The notes beneath the pieces are model-generated. The model did not search any database. It saw nothing but the letters and a program-made list of their open reading frames with translations, and was not told the origin of the DNA. The position numbers and the translations under genes are program-made. 5,728 bases of DNA from Actinomycetota bacterium (GTDB lineage: Bacteria; Actinomycetota; Actinomycetes; Nanopelagicales; Nanopelagicaceae), in contig CANCUC010000064.1 in assembly GCA_947381255.1 (NCBI GenBank), forward strand, positions 1 through 5,728, read 5' to 3'. How positions within the stretch are numbered: the first letter of the stretch is position 1; the number at the start of each line of letters is the position of its first letter. Positions 1-5,728 of the stretch are shown piece after piece.

Positions 1-206
1 GTAAGCCAGCGGTAGCAGAGGTAAAGATTGAAGCAAAGCCAATTGATAACGGTTTGGCTGGAGTCGGTTCATCGATGGAGCTCTTCGAAAAGATGAGCGG
101 TCAATCATCGGATGCACCACTCTGCATGACTTGCGGAACCAAGATGCGTATGGCTGGTTCATGCTTCGTCTGCGAAGGTTGCGGCAACACATCTGGATGT
201 TCATGA
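1..206 (+). CDS. nrdJ: Vitamin B12-dependent (class II) ribonucleotide reductase, C-terminal end (partial)
   Basis: Only the last 67 codons are present; the reading frame starts at base 3 and ends with TGA at 204-206. NrdJ reduces ribonucleotides to deoxyribonucleotides using adenosylcobalamin as radical source. The visible piece begins with a low-complexity linker (residues 1-35, rich in K, A, S and G). A cysteine-rich tail follows: C41-x2-C44, then C54-x2-C57-x2-C60, then the terminal GNTSGCS with C66. In this family the tail carries a zinc-finger-like segment and the redox-active cysteines that re-reduce the active site; which cysteine does what is inferred from the family. The wording of the tail resembles actinobacterial NrdJ. 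The catalytic barrel lies outside the window. The gene is convergent with kdpE and closely followed by an intrinsic terminator, so it ends its transcription unit. Confidence 0.9.
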   Translation, partial: KPAVAEVKIEAKPIDNGLAGVGSSMELFEKMSGQSSDAPLCMTCGTKMRMAGSCFVCEGCGNTSGCS

Positions 207-244
207 TCCGTCGGAATAAATCCGTCACGCAGTAATCAGTAAAT

Positions 245-280
245 AAAAGAACCTCGGTCTAGCGGCCGGGGTTCTTTTTT
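245..280 (+). terminator. Intrinsic terminator of nrdJ, possibly bidirectional
   Basis: An 11-bp stem pairs 247-257 with 266-276 (AAGAACCTCGG with CCGGGGTTCTT, one G-U pair) around an 8-nt loop (258-265). The right arm ends in a T-run (275-280) and an A-run precedes the left arm. It lies about 40 nt after the nrdJ stop. Read on the minus strand the same hairpin is followed by TTATTTA and could also stop transcripts coming from kdpE, although the wobble then becomes an A-C mismatch. It is therefore strongest in the plus direction. Confidence 0.87.
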
Positions 281-303
281 GTGGTACTTTTTTACAAGTG
301 AAC

Positions 304-393
304 CGGGGCGCAAACCCCGATCCACCTACTTACTAGGCGTAAGTGTTAGACCGAATGGGGCTCGTCGTTGTCGCGGCGGGCCTTTCGGATTTT
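304..393 (+). ncRNA. Candidate structured RNA or 3'-UTR: three tandem hairpins in the nrdJ-kdpE spacer
   Basis: Three hairpins follow one another in the spacer. The first is CGGGG/CCCCG (304-308 with 315-319, loop CGCAAA). The second is ACTTAC/GTAAGT (328-333 with 339-344, loop TAGGC). The third is long: 351-355 with 384-388, a 2-nt bulge at 356-357, 358-359 with 382-383, and 360-367 with 374-381 around a 6-nt loop. The third hairpin contains three or four G-U pairs, which would be A-C mismatches in the opposite transcript, so it is best folded as plus-strand RNA. A short ATTTT follows. I recognise no known RNA family, and I see no convincing promoter between 281 and 303. It could equally be the folded 3' end of the kdp transcript or chance pairing in GC-rich DNA. 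Confidence 0.25.
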
Positions 394-398
394 CCACC

Positions 399-409
399 AC
401 TCAGTGAGT
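399..409. repeat. Short perfect palindrome next to the kdpE stop
   Basis: ACTCAGTGAGT is an 11-bp odd palindrome (5-bp arms, one central base) 6 bp beyond the kdpE stop codon. The single central base makes it a poor RNA hairpin. It could be a protein-binding dyad, but a palindrome this short also arises by chance and its position after both genes gives it no obvious role. Confidence 0.2.
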
Positions 410-415
410 AATCCA

Positions 416-1102
416 TTAAATCTCTGAAAATCTATAACCCATCCCGAGTTCAGTGGTGATGTAAATGGGGCTCTTGGGATTAGGTTCTAGTTTTTGGCGA
501 AGTTGTGAGATGAAGAGACGCAGAGAGCCATTCTCTTCGGCGTAATTTGTGCCCCAACCCGCATCCAAAATCTTCCGCTTGGTAACTAGCGAACCGCGAT
601 TGAGAGCGAGAACTTCGAGAACCTTCCATTCAGTTGCAGTCAGATGTGGGGGCGTTTCGTTACCCGATGCTCGTGTGATCGAGTGTCGCGCAAAATCAAC
701 CTCGAGGTCGCCCATGGTGATGCTTCTCAGCTCGAGCTTCTCCTCACGTCGCCTGGAGACCGCTTTGATTCGAGCGAAGAGCTCTTCAACGTCGAATGGT
801 TTGGTGATGTAGTCATCCGCGCCGTTTTCTAGCGCAGAGATCTTGAACTTTGAATCAGTTCTTCCGGAGAGAACCAAGATGGGAACGTTGCTCCACGTGC
901 GAATGTTCTGGATGATGGTTAGCCCATCTCGATCCGGGAGTCCCAAATCCACAATGACCACATCGGGATGTTTATCAATCGCCATGGCACTACCTATCGC
1001 TGCATTTGGAGCGGCGATCATCTCGTAACCCCGAGCTTTCATATTTACGGCAAGTGCTCTGATGATCTGTGGTTCATCGTCAATCACCAAGACTTTATAC
1101 AT
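416..1102 (-). CDS. kdpE: KdpE, OmpR/PhoB-type response regulator of the Kdp system
   Basis: This 228-residue cytoplasmic regulator receives phosphate from KdpD and, by family knowledge, activates the kdp promoter when potassium is scarce. Residues 1-118 are the receiver domain: acidic pair D8-D9 (VIDDE), phosphoacceptor D52 in VDLGLPDRDG (codon 949-947), switch residue S79 and the conserved K101 in ITKPF. Residues about 128-226 are the winged-helix DNA-binding domain, with LTATEWKVLEVL, the recognition region NGSLRLFISQLRQKLE and the closing GMGYRF. I chose the ATG at 1102 because the next residues are the receiver's first strand (YKVLVIDDE). The open frame extends 53 codons upstream to 1261, but that stretch lies inside kdpD and has no receiver character. 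The ATG overlaps the kdpD stop (ATGTATAA). No good Shine-Dalgarno is visible, so translation is probably coupled to kdpD. Length is normal for KdpE. Confidence 0.96.
   Translation of the reverse strand: MYKVLVIDDEPQIIRALAVNMKARGYEMIAAPNAAIGSAMAIDKHPDVVIVDLGLPDRDGLTIIQNIRTWSNVPILVLSGRTDSKFKISALENGADDYITKPFDVEELFARIKAVSRRREEKLELRSITMGDLEVDFARHSITRASGNETPPHLTATEWKVLEVLALNRGSLVTKRKILDAGWGTNYAEENGSLRLFISQLRQKLEPNPKSPIYITTELGMGYRFSEI
1095..1102 (-). other. kdpD/kdpE 8-nt overlap, probable translational coupling
   Basis: On the minus strand the sequence ATGTATAA holds both the kdpE start codon and, one base out of register, the last kdpD codons and stop (GTA TAA). The nearest purine-rich match upstream (AGGTAAG) begins about 17 nt before the ATG, too far for a standard ribosome binding site. 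Re-initiation by ribosomes finishing kdpD is the likely way kdpE is translated, which would keep sensor and regulator in a fixed ratio. The coupling is inferred; the overlap is seen. Confidence 0.7.
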
Positions 1103-3617
1103 GGGGAGAATTCTTACCTGAAGAGGCAGTTGGAACATCAATGATCGCGGTAAGGCCACCACCCGGTGTCTCTTCAAGTCGCAAAGTTGCTCCCATTGCT
1201 TGGGAAAGACCATGGCAGAGCGCCAGGCCAAGTCCGACTCCACGATCGTTATCGACATCACCCATGCGTTTAAATGGAGCGAATGCGGCGGAGATCATCT
1301 CGGGATGGATTCCCTTGCCGTAGTCGATTATCCGAACTTGAACCACCTCATCATGCTCAGAAATTCCGATTTGGGGAGTTTTCTCCGACTTGCCGTGTGA
1401 GAGTGCATTGTCGATCAAGTTGGCTATAACTCTTTCCAATAAGCCTGGATCGGTACGAACATCTGATACATCTGGACCTTCGATCAACGAGATCGCATCC
1501 GGTTGCATCGCAATGGACTTTAGCGCGGTTGGAAGAACGTCATAGATCGAAACATCCTGGAGATGGACAGCGAGGGAGCCTGCTTGCAGGCGACTCATAT
1601 CCAAGAGATTTTCAATTAGTGACTTAAGTCTTTCAAGCGATGAAGAGGCTGTTTCAAGCAGTTCGCGCCTTGCTTCATCTGACCATTGCACCTGATCATT
1701 ACGCAGGCTCGCAACTGATGCTAATGCGGAGGCCAATGGTCCGCGTAGGTCATGGCTCACTGCGTTGAGCAGGGCGGTGCGCATCCGATCGGCTTCGGAG
1801 ATTTCAGTTGCTGCCTCAGCCTTTGCAGCCAATATTTCACTAGACCAAATCAAATCTAGTTGAGACGCGAGGGCTTCAAGGATTCTCGAATCACTCGCAT
1901 CGAGCATCCGACCTGATCCCACCATCTTCAAGGTCTCATTAATCCGCCAAGTGAATGTAGTTGTGAGCGGATCTTGCGAAACCCCCGTGTCGCCGATTGC
2001 AGGACGCTTTCCTGTATTTGATTCATATTCCAAGCGGAGTGAGGTAAAACCGAGGGCTTTGCTGGTCTGATCAAGAAGACCTGCCATTCCAGACTCACCG
2101 CGGATAATTTGGTTGGCCAGCATTGAAAGCAACGATGATTCTTTGCTCGCGCGCAGCGCTTCACGTTCTCGGCGGCTAGAGCGCTCAACAAGTGAGGCGA
2201 TGAGGAAGGCGACGAAGAGAAAGATGAGAAGCGCAATGAGGTTGTTGTGCTCTGCAATGGTGAAGGTATGAATAGGTGGAATAAAATAGAAATTGAGGAG
2301 CGCGACGGAAAATATAGTTGCAGTGGTGGCAGGGATGAACCCTCCAATGAGGCTGATGAGGGAGTTAACAAGCAAGAATATGAGACCGTCGCTAAATGGA
2401 TTGAGAGTACTTCTGGTCAAGGTAAGTAACCAGGTGGTGAGCGGAAGCAATAGCAGTGTGGCTGCGAAGGCTTGAAGCAAGCGTTGGCGGCCAAGGAGTG
2501 ATCGCTCCAACTTCCAGGTGAACTTCGTTCCCTTCACCCGTTCGTGAGTCACGAGGTGTACATCGATCTCTTCAGAGAGTCTGGTGACCTTGGAGGCAAT
2601 TGATTCACCCTGGAGCAGGCGGCTCCAACGACCCTTACTTGTCACCCCAAGAACCACCTGAGTGGCGTTTACGCTGCGCGCGAAATCTAAGATGCTCTGC
2701 GCAATATCTTCAGAAGAGATCTCGTGGAATGTTCCACCGAGAGAAACCACTAGTCGCTCAATTCTGGAGAGGACTGAGACACTGCTGATCGCAATCCCGT
2801 CATTGCGCAAAATGTGCACGGCATAGAGTTTGGCTCCGGGAGAGCGCGCAACAATTCTGGCGGCGCGCTTGATGATCGTTTCAGCTTCAGGGGAGTCGTT
2901 AACAGCGATGACAATTTTTTCCTGAGATTCCCAAATATCGGAGATTCCTTCATCTTTTCGGTACTTCTGCAATCCCTCTTCCACTTTGTCTGCGACCCAA
3001 AGGAGTGCCAATTCCCGAAGAGCGGAGAGATTTCCGATTCTGAAGTAATTGTTAAGTGCCGCATCTATCTTGTCGGCTTGATAAATATTTCCGTGAATCA
3101 TCCGGCGATGTAACGCCTCTGGGGTGATGTCGACGATTTCCACTTGATCTGCCTGGCGCAAGAAGAGATCTGGAATTGTTTCGGCTTGAGAGATGCCTGT
3201 GATCTTTTCGACGACATCGTGAATAGATTCCAAATGTTGAATATTTACAGTCGAGATCACATCAATTCCAGCAGCAAGTATCTCCTCAACATCCTGCCAA
3301 CGCTTCTCATTTTTTGATCCCATGATGTTTGTGTGGGCGAGCTCGTCAACCAGAACAATCTGGGGATGGCGTTCCAAAATGGCATTAACGTCCATCTCGG
3401 TGAAAGTGCGACCGGCGTAAGCCAACTCCCTGCGCGGCAAGATGGTGAGTCCAGCTAATTTCTCTTGGGTGTGCACTCGACCGTGTGTTTCGACAACGCC
3501 AACGACCACATCAGCGCCACGATCCCTACGGCGCTTACCTTCATCCAGCATGGCAAAGGTTTTACCGACGCCAGGAGCCATGCCTAGATAGACGCGGAGA
3601 TTGCCACGCGAAGCCAT
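1095..3617 (-). CDS. kdpD: KdpD, membrane sensor histidine kinase for potassium limitation
   Basis: This is an 840-residue sensor kinase that sets KdpE phosphorylation in response to K+ supply. Residues 5-215 are the KdpD-specific cytoplasmic domain, with the Walker A variant GMAPGVGKT (12-20) and Walker B IVLVDELAHTN (87-97). Residues about 233-357 form a universal-stress-protein-like domain (IVIAVNDSPEAE to IDVHLVTH). Four membrane segments lie near 381-400, 410-427, 429-446 and 459-477, followed by an arginine cluster (R479, R482, R483, R485). A short GAF-like linker leads to the dimerisation domain with phosphorylated H622 in SHDLRGPL, then the ATP-binding domain: N box N733/D736/N737, G1 box DYGKG (765-769), G2 box GVGLGL (793-798). 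It is shorter than E. coli KdpD (about 894), at the N-terminus and between TM4 and H622. The start, ATG at 3617, sits 9 nt after kdpC, directly before the conserved N-terminus and with a weak ribosome binding site. Gly626 replaces the usual Thr/Asn four residues after the His. Confidence 0.97.
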   Translation of the reverse strand: MASRGNLRVYLGMAPGVGKTFAMLDEGKRRRDRGADVVVGVVETHGRVHTQEKLAGLTILPRRELAYAGRTFTEMDVNAILERHPQIVLVDELAHTNIMGSKNEKRWQDVEEILAAGIDVISTVNIQHLESIHDVVEKITGISQAETIPDLFLRQADQVEIVDITPEALHRRMIHGNIYQADKIDAALNNYFRIGNLSALRELALLWVADKVEEGLQKYRKDEGISDIWESQEKIVIAVNDSPEAETIIKRAARIVARSPGAKLYAVHILRNDGIAISSVSVLSRIERLVVSLGGTFHEISSEDIAQSILDFARSVNATQVVLGVTSKGRWSRLLQGESIASKVTRLSEEIDVHLVTHERVKGTKFTWKLERSLLGRQRLLQAFAATLLLLPLTTWLLTLTRSTLNPFSDGLIFLLVNSLISLIGGFIPATTATIFSVALLNFYFIPPIHTFTIAEHNNLIALLIFLFVAFLIASLVERSSRREREALRASKESSLLSMLANQIIRGESGMAGLLDQTSKALGFTSLRLEYESNTGKRPAIGDTGVSQDPLTTTFTWRINETLKMVGSGRMLDASDSRILEALASQLDLIWSSEILAAKAEAATEISEADRMRTALLNAVSHDLRGPLASALASVASLRNDQVQWSDEARRELLETASSSLERLKSLIENLLDMSRLQAGSLAVHLQDVSIYDVLPTALKSIAMQPDAISLIEGPDVSDVRTDPGLLERVIANLIDNALSHGKSEKTPQIGISEHDEVVQVRIIDYGKGIHPEMISAAFAPFKRMGDVDNDRGVGLGLALCHGLSQAMGATLRLEETPGGGLTAIIDVPTASSGKNSPHV

Positions 3618-3626
3618 ACCTAAAGG

Positions 3627-4199
3627 TTAGCCCTTCAGCGAAAGATTGAGTTTAAGCACGTTCACGGTCTCCTCGCCCAGGAATCCCAAGAGGCGGTGAT
3701 GTGTAACTGCCTTGATTTTCGCCATCACGTGATCGAGTGAGAGGTTGTTTGCAGTAGCCACTCGCTTGGCCTGAAGCTCTGCGTATGCAACGGAGATATC
3801 AGGATCTAACCCAGAGCCACTGGAAGTGATTGCATCTGCTGGAACTTGAGAGAGTGCAACACCTTCTTCCTTGGCGATGGCTGCTTTTCTAGAGGTAATA
3901 GTTGCTGTCAGCTTTGGATCGTTGGGGCCCGCATTTGTTGCAGCAGAAGAAAGTGGGTCATATCCAGCGCTGCCCGCGTTGCTAGGACGGGAATGGAACC
4001 ACTGCGCTCCGGCGAAGTTCTGGCCAATTAGTGTGGAACCGACTACTTCGCCGCCTGTTGTTACTAGCGAGCCATGGATCTGATTCTTTGCGTAAAGCTG
4101 ACCAACTCCAAAGGAGACGAGCGGGTAACCGATTCCGAGTATCACTGTGATCACAAGTAGAAATCGGATTGAGATTCCAATTTGTTTTAAAGAGTTCAT
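3627..4199 (-). CDS. kdpC: KdpC, accessory subunit of the KdpFABC potassium-importing ATPase
   Basis: This 190-residue protein has the usual length for KdpC. By family knowledge it is a single-pass membrane protein that holds the KdpA channel and KdpB ATPase together and raises the ATP affinity of KdpB. One hydrophobic helix runs from about residue 10 to 33 after a short basic N-terminus. Family motifs then follow: the GSTLIGQNF block (54-62), FHSRPS (68-73), YDPLSSAATNAGPND (80-94) and SGSGLDPDIS (127-136). The C-terminal stretch LLGFLGEETVNVLKLN is also typical. The ATG at 4199 begins 2 nt after the kdpB stop, with only a weak GGGA upstream, so coupled translation with kdpB is likely. The 9-nt gap to kdpD keeps sensor genes in the same transcript. 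Nothing looks truncated. Confidence 0.97.
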   Translation of the reverse strand: MNSLKQIGISIRFLLVITVILGIGYPLVSFGVGQLYAKNQIHGSLVTTGGEVVGSTLIGQNFAGAQWFHSRPSNAGSAGYDPLSSAATNAGPNDPKLTATITSRKAAIAKEEGVALSQVPADAITSSGSGLDPDISVAYAELQAKRVATANNLSLDHVMAKIKAVTHHRLLGFLGEETVNVLKLNLSLKG

Positions 4200-4201
4200 G
4201 A

Positions 4202-5728
4202 TTATCCCAATCTTGGAATGAGTTGAACGAGTAAGTCAATTAGTTTGATACCGATAAATGGGGAGATGAGTCCACCAACTCCGTAGATCAAGATATTGCG
4301 CGTCAAAAGTGAACCTGCGCTGGCCGGACGGTATTTCACTCCTTTGAGGGCGAGAGGCACCAAGGCGATGATGATCAGCGCATTGAAAATTACGGCTGAC
4401 AGGATTGCGGAGTGTGGACTATGCAGATGCATGATGTTGAGACGGCTTAACCCAGGAAATTGCACAGCAAACATGGCGGGCAAGATCGCAAAGTATTTGG
4501 CGATGTCGTTGGCGATAGAGAATGTCGTGAGCGCACCCCTGGTGATCAATAACTGTTTGCCGATTGCGACAATCTCAATCAACTTGGTTGGGTCAGAATC
4601 CAGATCGACCATATTTCCCGCCTCTTTAGCGGCAGATGTTCCAGAGTTCATGGCAACTCCCACATCAGCCTGGGCAAGTGCTGGCGCATCATTTGTTCCA
4701 TCACCACACATGGCAACCAACCGGCCACCTTCTTGTTCGGCCTTGATGAGATCCATTTTGTCCTGTGGTTTTGCTTCGGCCAAGAAATCATCGACCCCTG
4801 CTTCGCGGGCGATAGCCTCTGCAGTTAACTTATTGTCACCAGTAATCATGACAGTGCGAATGCCCATCTTGCGAAGTTCTTCGAAGCGCTCCTTCATACC
4901 TGGCTTCACCACATCCTTCAGGTGAATCACGCCAAGGACTTTCTTACTTCCTTTTACGGAGTAGGCAACCACTAGGGGAGTGCCACCGGTCTTTGCGATG
5001 GCATCGACTTTCTCTTGAAGTTCAGCTCCAGCACTTGAATTCTCTCCAACCCAAGCCAAGACCGAGGAGCCGGCGCCTTTGCGATATTCGGAGATAGATC
5101 CATCTGGAGCGGTGATATCAGCTCCGCTCATCCGAGTCTCTGCGGTGAATGGCACGAAGGTCGCACCCTCAAGTTCATTCGCCCAATCCGTAGAGGCATG
5201 ACCATTTGCCTGGGAGAGAGTGATGATGGATTTACCCTCGGGGGTTTCATCAGAACTGCTAGAGAGATATGCGCTATGAACAAGCTCAGTGATGTTAACT
5301 CCACTGAGCGGAACAAATTCCACAGCTTGGCGATTTCCAAAGGTGATAGTTCCGGTCTTATCTAGCAGCAGGGTATTCACATCTCCAGCTGCTTCAACGG
5401 CGCGGCCTGACATAGCCAGGATGTTGCGTTGAACCAAGCGATCCATACCCGCGATGCCAATTGCAGAAAGAAGAGCGCCGATAGTGGTGGGGATGAGGCA
5501 GACGAGGAGTGAAACGAGCACAACAATGGTTTGCTGTGCATGGCTAAAAATAGCCAAGGGTTGCAAGGTAACTACGGCCAACATGAAGATGATGGTCAAA
5601 CTTGCGAGCAGGATGTTGAGCGCAATCTCATTTGGTGTCTTCTGGCGTGATGCACCCTCTACGAGGGCAATCATGCGATCAATAAAAGTTTCACCAGGTT
5701 TAGCCGTAATGCGAACCACAATTCGATC
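4202..5728 (-). CDS. kdpB: KdpB, P-type ATPase subunit of the potassium importer (N-terminus outside window)
   Basis: The last 508 residues are present; the frame stays open to the right edge. About 175-180 residues, including the first two membrane helices and the actuator-domain TGES loop, should lie beyond. Numbered from the edge: DRI-VVRITAKPGETFIDRM opens the piece, then TM3 (about 35-60) and TM4 with CLIPTT (77-82). The phosphorylated aspartate is D123 in DKTGT (codon 5362-5360). The nucleotide-binding domain contains VPFTAETRMSG and YRKG. Hinge motifs are MITGDN (294-299) and GDGTNDAP (342-349), the latter preceded by Cys where many P-type ATPases have Thr. TM5 keeps the D408/K411 pair (ANDIAKYF) that matches the important D583/K586 of E. 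coli KdpB, and TM6 and TM7 follow. A GTG at 5719 can open a frame but is internal: the sequence before it matches the family. First visible gene of the coupled kdpB-C-D-E run. Confidence 0.98.
   Translation of the reverse strand, partial: DRIVVRITAKPGETFIDRMIALVEGASRQKTPNEIALNILLASLTIIFMLAVVTLQPLAIFSHAQQTIVVLVSLLVCLIPTTIGALLSAIGIAGMDRLVQRNILAMSGRAVEAAGDVNTLLLDKTGTITFGNRQAVEFVPLSGVNITELVHSAYLSSSSDETPEGKSIITLSQANGHASTDWANELEGATFVPFTAETRMSGADITAPDGSISEYRKGAGSSVLAWVGENSSAGAELQEKVDAIAKTGGTPLVVAYSVKGSKKVLGVIHLKDVVKPGMKERFEELRKMGIRTVMITGDNKLTAEAIAREAGVDDFLAEAKPQDKMDLIKAEQEGGRLVAMCGDGTNDAPALAQADVGVAMNSGTSAAKEAGNMVDLDSDPTKLIEIVAIGKQLLITRGALTTFSIANDIAKYFAILPAMFAVQFPGLSRLNIMHLHSPHSAILSAVIFNALIIIALVPLALKGVKYRPASAGSLLTRNILIYGVGGLISPFIGIKLIDLLVQLIPRLG

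Noticed and set aside
281..400. A tRNA or tmRNA end suggested by TTCCACCA at 392-399 and nearby hairpins
   Set aside because: There is no GGTTCRA-type T-arm, no matching acceptor stem of proper length and no anticodon arm. A GTGG/CCAC pairing of 281-284 with 394-397 is only 4 bp and easily due to chance.
549..1028. Several 60-90 codon plus-strand frames across kdpE
   Set aside because: All are antisense shadows of kdpE with no ribosome binding site or recognisable product.
1103..1261. A longer kdpE starting at 1261 with 53 more residues
   Set aside because: The extension overlaps the end of kdpD in another frame, has no family counterpart, and the receiver domain begins exactly after the ATG at 1102.
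1928..2371. A 147-codon minus-strand frame inside kdpD
   Set aside because: It is an out-of-frame shadow of kdpD, Ser/Pro-rich with no domain, while kdpD itself is intact and continuous.
4296..4925. A 209-codon plus-strand open frame opposite kdpB
   Set aside because: It lies wholly antisense to the conserved catalytic and membrane part of kdpB, its product has no recognisable motif, and long antisense frames are expected from kdpB codon bias.
5717..5719. GTG at 5719 as the real start of a short kdpB
   Set aside because: The upstream codons (Asp-Arg-Ile) continue the KdpB family sequence, and starting here would remove the actuator domain; the gene simply runs off the window.

Overview
The window holds the 3' part of a Kdp high-affinity potassium uptake locus with its sensor pair, all on the minus strand. 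It faces the last 67 codons of a B12-dependent ribonucleotide reductase gene (nrdJ) on the plus strand. The NrdJ tail, with its LCMTCGTKM and CEGCGNTSGCS blocks, reads like actinobacterial NrdJ. The N-terminus of KdpD, which starts almost directly at the Walker A region, also fits Actinobacteria. By eye, base composition is near 50% GC, low for that phylum. This would suit a planktonic, streamlined lineage such as the freshwater acI/Nanopelagicales group, but that placement is inference only.

Layout from left to right: the nrdJ 3' end (1-206, +); a strong intrinsic terminator (245-280); a hairpin-rich spacer (281-415); then, on the minus strand, kdpE (1102 to 416), kdpD (3617 to 1095), kdpC (4199 to 3627) and the C-terminal three quarters of kdpB (5728 to 4202, running off the window). 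Transcription of the kdp genes therefore runs right to left in the order kdpB-kdpC-kdpD-kdpE. kdpA, and kdpF if present, would lie beyond the right edge. The gaps are 2 nt (B/C) and 9 nt (C/D), and D and E overlap by 8 nt, which points to one tightly coupled transcript. No promoter for it lies in the window.

How the genes work together, from knowledge of the family: KdpA (outside) is the K+-selective channel subunit, KdpB hydrolyses ATP and KdpC stabilises the complex. KdpD senses potassium limitation and controls phosphorylation of KdpE, which activates the kdp promoter. All catalytic motifs visible in KdpB, KdpD and KdpE are intact, so the locus looks functional.

This is mostly an ordinary, well-known system and I see no clearly new one. 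Two things deserve a second look. The nrdJ-kdpE spacer has three consecutive hairpins (304-388), the last rich in G-U pairs that favour a plus-strand RNA. KdpD has Gly instead of the usual Thr/Asn four residues after its phosphorylated His, a position linked to phosphatase activity.
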